Shown here piece after piece: positions 12,901 through 24,900 of a DNA stretch of 64,000 nt. Positions within the stretch are counted from its first letter, which is position 1, and the number at the start of each line of letters is the position of its first letter. The notes beneath the pieces are model-generated. The model made no database searches. It saw only the letters and a list, made by a program, of their open reading frames with translations, and had not been told where the DNA came from. The position numbers were made by a program, and so were the translations under genes. Origin of the DNA: Chaenocephalus aceratus (taxonomy: Eukaryota; Chordata; Actinopteri; Perciformes; Channichthyidae); the NCBI GenBank assembly GCA_023974075.1, contig CM043787.1, positions 32,025,718-32,089,717 on the forward strand, read 5' to 3'.

Positions 12901-15900
12901 ATCGTGCATTAAAGAGAACAGCTGTCATTGAGCATTTTTTTTTTTATGCGAACAGATTTAACGCGGCTCCGTAACGCACCCACAGCGGACTCACGATCCT
13001 TGGATGAGGAGTCCAGTCTGCATAGAGTGGTGCACCTCTGGACAGTAGTTCTGTCCTGAGGTGCCTGAGGTGCACTCACGTACCTGTGTCGCTCTCAGAG
13101 AGAGGAGACGCCTGCCGCTCCAAGGGATCAGTTTGTGTGCCAGTGTGTGTGACTGGAGACAACGCAACCTCCCTTGGCGGTTCATACACGATATTGTGTT
13201 GTCTGTCCTCACGAGGACATGGTGTCCTCTGAGAGAAGGCAGGAAGCGTTTTAGGGTGGGGAACACCGCTAAAAGCTCCGGATGATTTACGTGCGCCCGC
13301 TGGAGGTCTCTGCACTAGAGACCTCTCACCGGGCGACCTTCGTAAATACCCTATCAGCCTGTCTGACATGCGTCCGTGGCAGGGGCGGACTGGCCATTGG
13401 GAATACCGGGAGTTTCCCCGGTGGGCCGGAGGGCCACAAAAAAAAAAATTTTTTTTTTTTGCCTAAATCCTACCGGCCCACATTTGTAAGTGTTCTGGCC
13501 CAGCCCAGCCCAGTGGGGTGTGGCCAGGGTTGGGTTGTAACGGAATACATGTAACGGCGTTATGTAATTAGAATACAAAAATCAAGTAACTGTATTCAGC
13601 TCGTGTTACATTTGAAAAATGAGTAATCTGATTACAGTTACTTTCGTAAACCTGAAGTGAATACATTTTGGATTACTTATTGGAATTATTGGTGGAAAGA
13701 TTTCCTCACAACATTTAATATTCATTACTAAAGGTACAGCCTTGCCTGGTGCCTTGCTCAAGGGCACCACGGCAGGGCAGGAGGTGAACTGGGACCTCTC
13801 CAAGTAGAGGTCCACACTCCAAATAGGTCTGGTCGGGGACTTGAACCGGCGACCCTGCGGCTCACAGTCCAAGCCCCTACTGACTGCCATAGATTTAGTC
13901 CCTAATTTTGCTCTCAAAATGCACCAGATTGATGCATTTCACTTCAACATTTAAAAAAAATTGGGTCCAAATGTTATTGCATCAATGATCTGTTAACATT
14001 AAAATCACTAAATATATGCCGTAACTATTTTTGCTCTAGCAACTCAAGGGCTCAGGTGATATGATTACTATATGAATAATTGTCCAAAATAACATAAAAT
14101 GCATAGGGTTTTTTGTTAAGTAACATACTTTCGTCGCCAGCCGGCCGATACATGCCGCGCATGTAGTGGGCCTGTCTGTCAATTAATCCCCGGGCCACTT
14201 TTCCCCCCCAGTCCGCCCCTGGTCCGTGGTGACCACCTTCCGTGAAAGGACAGCACCCGTAGGCGCATCCCGCACTAGAAAAGTCGGGTGTAGTGCCACT
14301 ACGCATTACATAATAACCAATACTCTCCGCACGCCGTGGAGCGCGGGGTTTAGTTTTATTATGAGACCCATGTTGAGCGGGTGCTTTACGAGGACATTTG
14401 TCTGCGTAATCTGACTCTGCTCAGCGGGCATTATAGATAAAACCCTTCTTTCTAGGTTCTCTCTCTCTCTCTCCAGAATATGTGTTGACTCTCTCTGGGC
14501 TTGTGAAAACAGATAATGTGTAACTGTTTTGAGAAACCCAGGCAGATGTCGTGAGTATCTCCTGCTGTATGCTCCTTAGAGCCAGCTGAGATGTCACGCT
14601 TACGGCTCCAGCCGGCACTGCGCATGCGCGTGACGGTGGTGCCTTTACAGCTCCAGCCGGCACAGCGCATGCGTGAGACGGTGGTTCCCTTAAAGCCCCA
14701 GCTTTGGTGCCTTCACAGACCCGTCAATAATCCGCCTTTTGAGAGATGCCGTAGCTGCTCTCAAAAGGGGAAAAAATTGGCGGGCTGTTTATTGGTTTTA
14801 TTGATTTTCTTTTCATCTTTTTGAGCTGAGCCCTCGGCCTGAAGCCTGGATGCGTCAGCGGCAAATGTTTTATGACAGAGGAATTAATCAACGTGTGACA
14901 TGTGTTTGTGCGGACTTGAGGATGGTGTTTAGGCATCTCTCGAGGCGGCGGGAACACATTCACGGAGGGAAGAAGGAGGGGCTGTCACGCCGCTCGCTTC
15001 TTCTTCCTCAACTGCTGGCCGAAATTCTGGGTTGGCTGAGCCTGAGCTGCAGCCGGAACCGGAGAATTTCTAGGCCAGCTTGCCCTTGTCTCCAGCCTAG
15101 GCTGAGGACTCGGGGTGGGCTGCTGCCTCTGCCTCTTCGGTGCTTTAAACCGAGCAGAGTTCGAGGCAGCCTGGGCAGAGGACTGCTGCTGCGAAAGCAG
15201 CGGCTGGACCCTTCGAGGGAGGCAGAGGTGGAGTGCCTCGTCCTCCCTCTTTTTCGTCTCACACCTCCTTTTCATGGAGGCGAGAGCGGAGCCGAAAATT
15301 CCCTCGGGAACGATGGGCATATCCAGCACATCCTCCTTTTCCCGGTCTGGGAGAGTGGTGAGGTTGACCCATCTCGCTCTTTCCTGCACCACCATGATCC
15401 CCATTACCTTGCCCGTGGCCTGGACGGCGCAGCGTTGGACACGGAGACAAATGTCCGTGACCGCTGCCATCTCGTCCAGAGTGGCTGCCCCCGGGTTACC
15501 CGACAGGTCCTCGCAGAGCTCCGCTTGGTAGGCGGTTAGCAGCGAGGACACATTCAGGGTCCTGGCAGACAACGCTGCAGCTTTGTAGGACTTTTCAGTC
15601 ATTGCTGACTGAAAACGGTCCGACTTTGCTGGCAGCGTGGGGTTCCTGCTTGGTGACGGACCCACCTTTGATAGAAGGTGAGCCGCTACCAGCGGTTCCA
15701 TCGGCGGCATGCGGAGCAGGCCGAGCTTCTCCATTCCGTCGCAGTCTAGGGAGGAGGCACCCTGGATTGGGACCTTGTTGCTGAAGGGCCGGTCTCTCCA
15801 CGAGACCGACACTTCATCCAAAATTTCCGGGAAGACCGGGAGGAGTTGCCTCTTTTTGCCCGCTGCTTGGGGAAGGTGTTTCCCCTCGTAGCGTGACCTG

Positions 15901-18900
15901 GAGGTCTCCTTGGCCATTTCAGGCCACGGAACGTTGAGTCTGACCACAGCGCGTTTGCACACGGCCTGCAGGTCCATGCTCAGACCGGGCGAAGCTGGTG
16001 CGCTATCGCCCGGGAGAGCAGCACTTGCCTCAGGCTTTGCAGCCTGAGCCGGTGACATGAAGGTGTCCTCTTCCTGTTCATCCGATTCGGACAGGAGGAA
16101 CGCCAAGGTGTCCTCCTCTTCGTCCTCCTCGTAGTCCAGCCCGAGGACATCCTCCGCGGGTGAGACCATGGTGAGGTCTAACCGGGAGCCCCAGCTTGGT
16201 GGAGCGCGGGAAACCGTTCCCGCGTGTCTTGCCGTCACCGGGTCCCGGCCTGCCAGGGCGCGGGATTCCGGTTCTATAGCCATAGCAGATAGTGAGCCCC
16301 AGACCGACACGGAGAGGGGTTCACTCTCTGTGGCGGACGCCCCCATGTGTTGACTGCAGCCGGCGGGTCCGTGGACATGGGGGGGTCCTGTTCCGACAGG
16401 CTAGCTTGTCTTGCTAACCGTTGGCGGAGGCTCTTAACGGTGAAGCGGACACAATGTCCGCATGAGCCGGGGTTGTCGATAGCGCCTCGGGCGTGTTCCA
16501 GCCCGAGGCAGGACGAACAGACCTGGTGTGTGTCTGTGCCCGAGATCTTCAACCCGCAGCTGCAGAGTCGAGCCACCGAGTCCCTGACTCCTCTGGTGTG
16601 AGGGAGAGGGGCGTCCATCTTGGTCGCCTCGTGGCGTGGAGAGGGCCCGCTCTCGACAGGTGGGACGGGAGAAAAAGGTATTACCACCTTGTCCTTAATC
16701 CGGAGAAAAAGGACGGTGTGGGTCTTTTATTCCCGGAGAATACTGACTGGTGTGGCAGTATGCTCCTTTTTAATCCTTTTCCCCTCCGTGGAGAAAAGAA
16801 AAGAAAAAACTTCCTCGCTACCGTGGTGTCGGTAGAGAGGGAGCGAGCTAGCAACAGGTGTGCTGCTAGCTTAAAAAAATCGGACCTACCTTACTTTCCC
16901 GGGAAGAGAACGGCGAGGTCGATTTTAAATACTAACAGCGTTAGTACTACCGTCTTCCTGCGAAGCAGAAGGAGTAGCCGGCGAGCGCCCGTCGACCGAA
17001 ATGGGTATTTGGGTTCAGTCTGTGGACAGTGAAGCTTGCCCGGCTACTGTGAGATGTGCTCTGAAGCGAGAAGAGGTGTTTGAATGACGCATGCGTTGTG
17101 GCGCAAGCTACTTATTTTGGTGATTTTCCCTGACGCTGACGTCAAGATCACCAGCCAATCAGGATTGGCGTAATGAGATTGATGCTTCTGTTTGCTCCGC
17201 GATGAGGCGCATCCCATAGTGAGACATCGAACGGAGTGTTATGAATGAGAACACAGACTGTCTATGTCATGGTAAGTGCTGCTTTATTTATGTCTATGAC
17301 ATTGTTGTGAGTGTGGACGAAGCAGCTACAGGTTAGTTTAGCCTGATCGATCCGATTCCGATAGGATTTACATGGAAATACGCCCCGCCCCCTCTCCAGC
17401 GTCTTGTTTGAATGACAGGAGTAAACACAGAATTAATGCTTTATTAATTCATGGTTTTTAAGGGGCTTATCTCCATGTAAATAGAAATACTATGGTACTA
17501 TGGCATCGCTCTAATCGCTCGAGTTTCACCGCGGCTGTCAGCTGTGTTTGCTACTGTCAACCAAACAAGACGCGCTGGAGAGGGGGCGAGGCCTATCTCC
17601 ATGTACATTCTATGGGAGATACCAACTACAACAAAATGAACATATTTGACCGTGATTTAATTGTAAATTTGTAATACACGTTTCGAAGTGATACCGAAGT
17701 AACTACATACTGATAACGGTTAGTAAAAACCATGAATTAACGCTTTGACAAGTCTGCAGACAAGACGGCAGGCGAAAAGCTTTTAAAATGCGTGTTTTCT
17801 GTATGGAATCGGATCCATCAGGCTAAACTAACCTGTAGCTGCTCCGTCCACACTCACAACAACGTCATACAGACATAAATAAAGCAGCGACTGTATTCGC
17901 CATGACATAGACAGTCTGTGGTTTGTACATGTTTAACTTTTGTCCAGTTTCTGAACAGATATGAGGAGCTGTGTGAGTTTGTGCTAACGGCTAATGTGTT
18001 GGGACCAGTCTATGGTTGGGACATATTGCGCTGTCGGGCGTTGACCAATAACGAAGCGTCATTTCTTGACTGGCAGCAAAAACAACCAATCACAGCAGTG
18101 CTTCTCTGGCTGGTGTTAGAAATTAAAATCAATGTTGTCCAATCACAAACAAGAAGTGTTCTCCCTAAAGGAATACCCTTTCCGTCCAATGTGAAATGCT
18201 GTGGTGTTTTCTGAAATCCTGTTGTGTTTTCTGAAATGCTGTGGCGTTTTGTGAAATGCTGGTTATGCTGGCGTTTTCTGAAATGCTGTGGCGTTTTCTG
18301 AAATGCTGCAGCGTTTTCTGAAATGCTGTAGTGTTTTCTGAAATGCCGTGGTGTCTTGCACTTCAGGACCACCGTAGATAACTCATCTATATTAAGAGCA
18401 GGAGGACTGCTGTCAGCAAAACCTTTTAAATCATAATAAATGAGACGGCTGAGAGACTTGAATGGTGCTTCCAGATCATCTTTCATAATCTATGATGAAA
18501 GTAACACACATGCCTTGTGACAAGGAAGTAGACCATAAATCAAGGGGATAGAGAAAACAGGACCTTAATGTTTATGTAATTAATCACCATCATGTTTGTT
18601 TTTAAGTGATAGAAAAGCTATTAAAATAAGTTTAAATTAACCAGAATGATCCTTTTTTAGTCATTACACATGAGGTGTTTACATGTATCTGTCTTCCACC
18701 TACTGTAAATAAAAGTGTTCTGGAACAGAAAGTGAAAAAAGAAAGCCTACACACTTTAGTTAAATTCAGAGACATCCTTTGAGAAGTGTTTCCTCTTCAC
18801 AAGTCTTTCATCCCTCAAAAAGTACTGTTTTCATCCCACTCACCTGTAGAACATCACAGTTAATTTTTCTGCCATGCAGTCTCTCAGCCAACTGAAACAT

Positions 18901-21900
18901 GCAGTAATCATCACCCTGGAGGGAGACACTGCGAGGGTGGGGGGGGTTTCTGTGCGTCTCTTCAGTGAATTTCGGTAATTAGCTGCGAAAGAACACGCAG
19001 TGCTGTGGGTGCTGCGAGATTATGGCAGAGATGGGTATGAGCAGTGTGTAATTATGTGGGTCTCATGGTGTGTCTGAGGAACTCACAGTGGTGGCGCTTA
19101 ATGATAATAGTCATTCTGGGCAGTTTTGCCAAAGGCGTCTATATATTACACAACCCTCTTTCATGCTGAAAATACCCATCCTGCACTTTTGAGCCACTTG
19201 TGCTGTTGTAGAAAAAGCAGTGGCGGTGTATATGGGGCTTTTTCTCATAGACTAGAAAAAAAGGGTGCAGAGAAATGGCATTGAACGTCAGAGTATATAT
19301 ATCCTAACCTCTCAAGCGTCTCAGGTGATAGGGGCTGAGGGAGGATGGGTGGGGGTCCTGTCAGCGTCACATGGCTCTTATCAGGATGTTCTCTGACACT
19401 GCATTCATTTTTTGAGATGCGCACAGAGCCAGCGATAGTGTGGTGTGAATGTGTCTTTCCCCCTGTGTCAAAGCACATCCACACATCTGCAGAGGGTTAT
19501 AAGTGCTTCAGGCTGCTGATGGTTTATTTTATTCAGGGACTGGTGGGTGTGTCAACATGTTAAAAGACCAAAACCAGCAAATGCGTAGCTTGGTCTCTCA
19601 GTTTTTGTTGACTTTCTAAATAAGCTAAATCTTTAAAAAAATGGATGATGGATGATTTAATTTAGAAAAAGGTTTAATTTGTTTGTTAACCAGCAGGGCA
19701 TTGTAGCTTTAACAAATGCTTTTCAAACAATAGCAGATTTATCAGGTACTATTTGAAATTGTTACACACTTTATGGGCTATAATATTTGACAAATAAACA
19801 ACAGTGCCAACAATTTTTTTTATAGAAGAACAAGTTAGTCAGTACAACATTTTGGACAACAATTGAGTTCAATGGCACAAAGGAATAAGCAAAATAGACA
19901 ATATGTGTCAGTAGGATGTTGTTTTCTGTATTTGAATACATTTGTTCACAGCAGAAATGTAAAATATCACCTAATTTATCCTTCAAAGGCTTGTTTAGAC
20001 CGGCAGTGTTTTTTTCCCTGAAATAATTTGTATTTACTGGGATGTTTAGGTTTAAAAAATATATATATAATAGAGAAGAATTTAAAGAATCGAATGAGCA
20101 TGGAGGACTCGAGGAAAAAAAGAGACAGCGCCAAACTCAGTATAGGGGGAAAGCAATTTAAGCCAGCTGTTGGGTGGAGGACTGCATAATGAAAAGTGAT
20201 CATATTCAGCATGGAGAATGAGGCTGAGCAGCGCCATCACAAATATGTGGGAGAATACAGAATTGGATATTACATTTCTGGAACTGCTCCTTGAGTAATG
20301 CCTCTAGCGCAGTGTTTCTCAAACTTTTTCATACCAAGGACCACCTAACCAATAAAAAAACACTCGCGGACCACCTAACTCTGCAAATATCCAAAAACAC
20401 ATCGTTTTTTACAAATCGCCTGAAAATGGTACAAACAAGTGGCAACATGTGTGATGAAGGTGTTTATCTGGGCTATTTCATGCAATCGAAAGTGAAACTT
20501 AAGCTCGTTCCATTGCGGAGATATTCCCGCGAGAGTACGAAAAACTTAAATACATTTATTTATTTCAAATGTGAAATGTTACCAATATACTCACGGACCA
20601 CTAGGGGGCGCTCACGGACCACACTTTGAGAAGCACTGCCGAGCGCTTCCCCCATCAGATAGAACTTTTAAACTGGATTTCTCTCACTCCCTCCAGGCCA
20701 CGCCACCATCCATCACGGGGTCTGTCTCCCAACAGATAATCTGCCTCTCATCTCCACACAGCCATGCACAATTTCTGCCTTTATCACACAGCTAACAGCA
20801 GCCATATGGCACCATATTATGCTAGTTGCCAGTTAGGAGCTGGGTTTTTTATATTGAAGTGCAAAATTAGCGCCACCTGTGGATTGGAGTCCAATATCCT
20901 CTTTTAGTATGAACACACCTGTCAGATGAAAGTGGCCCGATTCTTAAAATATTACATTTTGTATAAACTTAAACAAGAATGTCAGTTAATGGTGTTCACA
21001 TGCTTAAAACATATTCAGATAAATGTAACACCCCTGCAATAAATCCTACTTTCATAAAGTTGAATCAGTTAAATGTTTAGAGATGTGATCTTACTTTGAA
21101 GTTGTCCTTGACATTTGTTCTTGACCACCTGAAGGCAAAACTATTTCAATGAATGTCTTCTTGCTTGATTTGTTCTGGAGCCTTTAAATGTGTCACATGG
21201 TATTTATCAAGAAATATAGTTTCCTTAGTTTCCGAACTTTAAATGTTCAAATATTCTCTGATTCTGAGTAAATAATAAAATCAGTTCATCACTCATTCAC
21301 TACTCCATATTATATAAAATACCCACAGGTGGGTGCGCAGCTTTTGCGGCCACTTAACCTGTCCAAATAACACAACGAAAAACATTGTTATTTTCAAAAC
21401 ACTCGCCAAGGGTGAAAATCACACCTAAGTGCGCTGCTGGACAAATTCCATCTTATTGAGCCTGTTCCATTTGCATATATTAAAATGATAAAATATGCAA
21501 CATTTGGCGCAAAATTGTCCCCTTTCAATGCAAATGAGCCTCATCTCAAGAAGGATCCAATTCAGATCAGCGCTAATAGCCAAAGTAAATGATGAGGGTC
21601 TTCAGATTGTTGGTGAAGCGTGTTCAGACTTTACAGAAATCATGTCGAAAGTGATTGTAGCCAGGCCAAGGCGTCGTCATGCTTAGCTTAAACTCATTTA
21701 TTTTAAGATGCGGTGACAGGATGGAATGACTGTTGTTGTCATAAAAGATACATAAATAAAGCTCCCCTACATGTACATTTTTTTTAAATACAGGAGAATA
21801 AAATCACTGAGAATCAAGGATTAACATTACGAATAAACCTGGAATAAACACATTATTTCTTCCCTCTGTCTCTTCAAAAAAGCGCATGTTGGAGGATGTT

Positions 21901-24900
21901 TGTGCTGAAACATGATTATCAAAACATCCTTTGTTAATTAGACCACAGTCTGGGCTGAAAGGTGCAAATGATTCACAAATCCTTTTACTATCAGCGGCCA
22001 CAATCCATTGTCTGTGAATTTGCTCTTCAGTAACAGTGAGCTGTTAACTGAGATTTCAAGTATCATTTATTATAATTATTTTGCGTCATCACGGACAGAT
22101 GCCATGTTACCTGACTGTAACATATCACATCTGTAAGAGGCACTCCATGGTGTTGTGCAGTCGTACTTACTTTTTTTGTGGTTGTTCGGCTCTAGTTGGT
22201 GTTACTGTATTGTATTGTATTGTAAGTGTTATACTGTAAGATGGTTTTAATATGTGTATATGTCATTTAGCTATATCAGTGAAGGTAATCAATAAACTTG
22301 GTTGATACATGATAAAAATAGTTACAAATAATTGTTTTCTCCTCTGTATTTGTAGATAGTGCTAATGAACAACACTAAATGTATATCTGGTTTTATCTTC
22401 TTTCAAAATAGAGCGATGAATAAGTAAATACTGCCTCCATTTCGCTACCACATAGTTGTAAAAACACGTAGTATCTCTTCTTCCTCCTGTGTCTCTTAGC
22501 TGTCTCCAGGTTCGGAGGAAGATGACCACGAGGTTCCGGTGTGTGAGAAGCTAGGTCGTGTTCAGTTCAGTGTCGGATACAGTTTTCAGGACTCCACCCT
22601 TACTGTCAAAATCCTCAAAGGCCAGGATTTACCTGCCAAGGACTTTTCCGGCACCTCTGACCCGTTTGTCAAACTGTACCTGCTGCCAGATAAGAAGCAC
22701 AAACTGGAGACCAAAGTCAAGAGGAAGAATCTGAACCCTCACTGGAACGAGACCTTCCTGTTTGAAGGTTTGTTGGAGGAAGCTTTCCCAATACATACAT
22801 AATACATGAAATAACAATGTTTGCACTTGCAGGCACTCACAGGCTTTTCCCTTTACATGAGCCTGTGACCTATGATTTTCATCGTCATGACGTCATTTCA
22901 TCGCCATAACTATGTTCATATGACAGATAAAAGCCTTGAACCTTGAACCTTCACTATGTCCTACTGGGACTGTGCTGTTTTTCAGGGTTCCCCTATGATA
23001 AGGTGGTCCAGAGGACTCTGTACCTGCAGGTTCTGGACTACGACCGCTTCAGCAGGAACGACCCCATAGGAGAGGTGTCCATCCCTCTCAACAAACTGGA
23101 CCTGGCTAACATGCAGACTTTCTGGAAGGAGCTGCAACCATGTAGTGATGGCAGCGTGAGTAAGAAGGAAAATGGGGGAGGGAAGGAAGGAAAGAGGGAG
23201 GAGGGGGAGAGAGAGGATGGGACACTGACAATATGTAACGGGTGATGTCATTCGTGGCTGCCGTGATGCTCTCAGGGGAAATGTGGCAACATGCTGGTGG
23301 GAGAAGAGAAAGAAGGGAATAAGGAGAGGCTGACAGGTAGATGGAGACAACACAGATAGCCAGAGGAAGAAACAGAAATACAGAGAATGCAAACAGAAAG
23401 GAGAACAATGTGAAAACGGAATGAAGAAGTAAATAATTTGCTGTTTTTGTTTGTGATTTCTCCAGGGGAGTCGAGGGGATCTGCTTGTGTCTCTGTGCTA
23501 CAACCCCACAGCCAACACCATCACTGTGAGCATCATCAAAGCCCGCAACCTCAAAGCCATGGACATTGGAGGCACTTCTGGTATAGATGATCCTTCCTCC
23601 CCATGTCCTTCTATTGTCCTTAAACATTATTGATGCTCAAGTACTATCACTCAAATCTCTGACGAACTCATATTGAACTGTGGTAAACAGGAATAATACT
23701 AAACACATATCCCCCTCTCCTCAGACCCCTATGTAAAACTGTGGTTGATGCACAAGGACAAGCGTGTGGAAAAGAAGAAGACGGTGACCATGAAGCGCTG
23801 TCTGAACCCGGTTTTCAACGAGTCCTTCCCCTTCGATGTGCCTGCCCACGTGCTGAGGGAGACCACCATCATTATCACCGTCATGGACAAGGACAGGCTC
23901 AGTCGCAATGATGTCATTGGAAAGGTATCTTCTTCCCTCTTCTTTGCTTCTTCCTCCTTCTTCTTCTTCTCTTCCTCTGTGTTTCCTGACTCTGACAGAC
24001 CATCAGCAGCTGATCAGTGAACCAGTCTCTACTGACCCCTGCTGGAACACTCAGCTATATTCTGCATTGTAAATTAATATATGAGAAGAACTCAAAACAC
24101 TTCCTTTAGATTGTGAACCAGTTGCTTTTATCAAGACATACTAAATAAAATAAGCATGATGTACAGGCAAATACAGGTCCATGCACTTGTGTGTTAATAC
24201 AGCCACTCCTTAGAAAGGAAATTTTCCATGTACACTAACTACAGAAAGTGTGTTAAGGTCTGTTATTTCTTATTATTTATTTTTTTGTTTTTTGCTCATC
24301 ATGAAGACAAATTAGTTTATTCAGGACCGAAAGAGTTTCCGCTATGCTAGCTCAACAATTAATTGGAATTAATTAGTTCAATGTATCAATTTAACACTCA
24401 GCTTCATCTAAATTATTGCCAAATTACATTGCTACTTACAGAAAACTTCTTAGGAAATGTATTAGGAATTTACACACCCGTTACATAATGCATTGCCTTA
24501 CTTTCTGGCTGCTATTCCATTAATTCCATTAATTCCTCCACATGTTTATCCTGTTACATACATGTGTATATATATATATATATATATATACATACATGTA
24601 TCATTATGCAACTCAAGCATCTCTTCAGCTCCAATTCCTTGTATTTAAATGTAATACTCATGTCTCTAAGTATAGATACTGGAAGAAAGAGCTCAAACAT
24701 ATTAAAAAATGTATAATTTCTTAACAAAATATTGGAAAGACCCCAAAGCTTGTTTCTTCAGACACTGTAATAATAATCTTTGCGCTGTGTACTGGCGGGA
24801 TGAGCCACCTCGCTCTCTGTCATTCATGCACATCTTCAGTAATTGCCGTCCTAACCACATATATTATCTGCCTACACACAGCAGTAATAATATGGTGCCT

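Larger units (their letters stand above)
11363..17250 (-). mobile_element. DIRS-type tyrosine-recombinase retrotransposon (defective)
   Basis: The minus-strand order is gag (16687-14985), RNase H (13266-12991), tyrosine recombinase (12928-11762). The ends share about 180 bp inverted (GATGTCTCACTATGGGATGC at both). An internal complementary region at 11607-11704 pairs with both termini, the signature of DIRS elements, which replicate through a circle and integrate with a tyrosine recombinase without target duplication. The reverse transcriptase core expected between gag and RNase H is missing, a hAT is inserted at 13380, and the frames are broken, so it cannot move by itself. Confidence 0.9.
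11045..18376. mobile_element. MULE-like foldback DNA transposon, split by a DIRS element
   Basis: The termini ATGGTGGCCCTGAAGTGCAA (left) and TACGGTGGTCCTGAAGTGCA (right, reverse complement) are inverted. GATAACT flanks both sides (11038-11044, 18377-18383). Long arms match: the sequence around TCTGTTCAGAAACTGGACA on the left is inverted on the right near 17940-17960. Without the DIRS (~11363-17250) the element would be about 1.45 kb and almost wholly palindromic. Long arms and a 7-9 bp duplication suit Mutator-like or other foldback elements. No transposase is seen, so the class is inferred. Confidence 0.7.

Noticed and set aside
13735..13885. A tRNA gene on the minus strand
   Set aside because: Only a B-box-like and flanking SINE sequence is seen; no complete cloverleaf, and it sits inside a hAT element.
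14850..15539. 229-codon plus-strand open frame
   Set aside because: It is the antisense shadow of the GC-rich gag frame and has no recognisable domain.
18190..18350. CRISPR-like array of regularly spaced near-identical units
   Set aside because: The units are contiguous with no unique spacers, lie just inside a transposon terminus, and the genome is a vertebrate.
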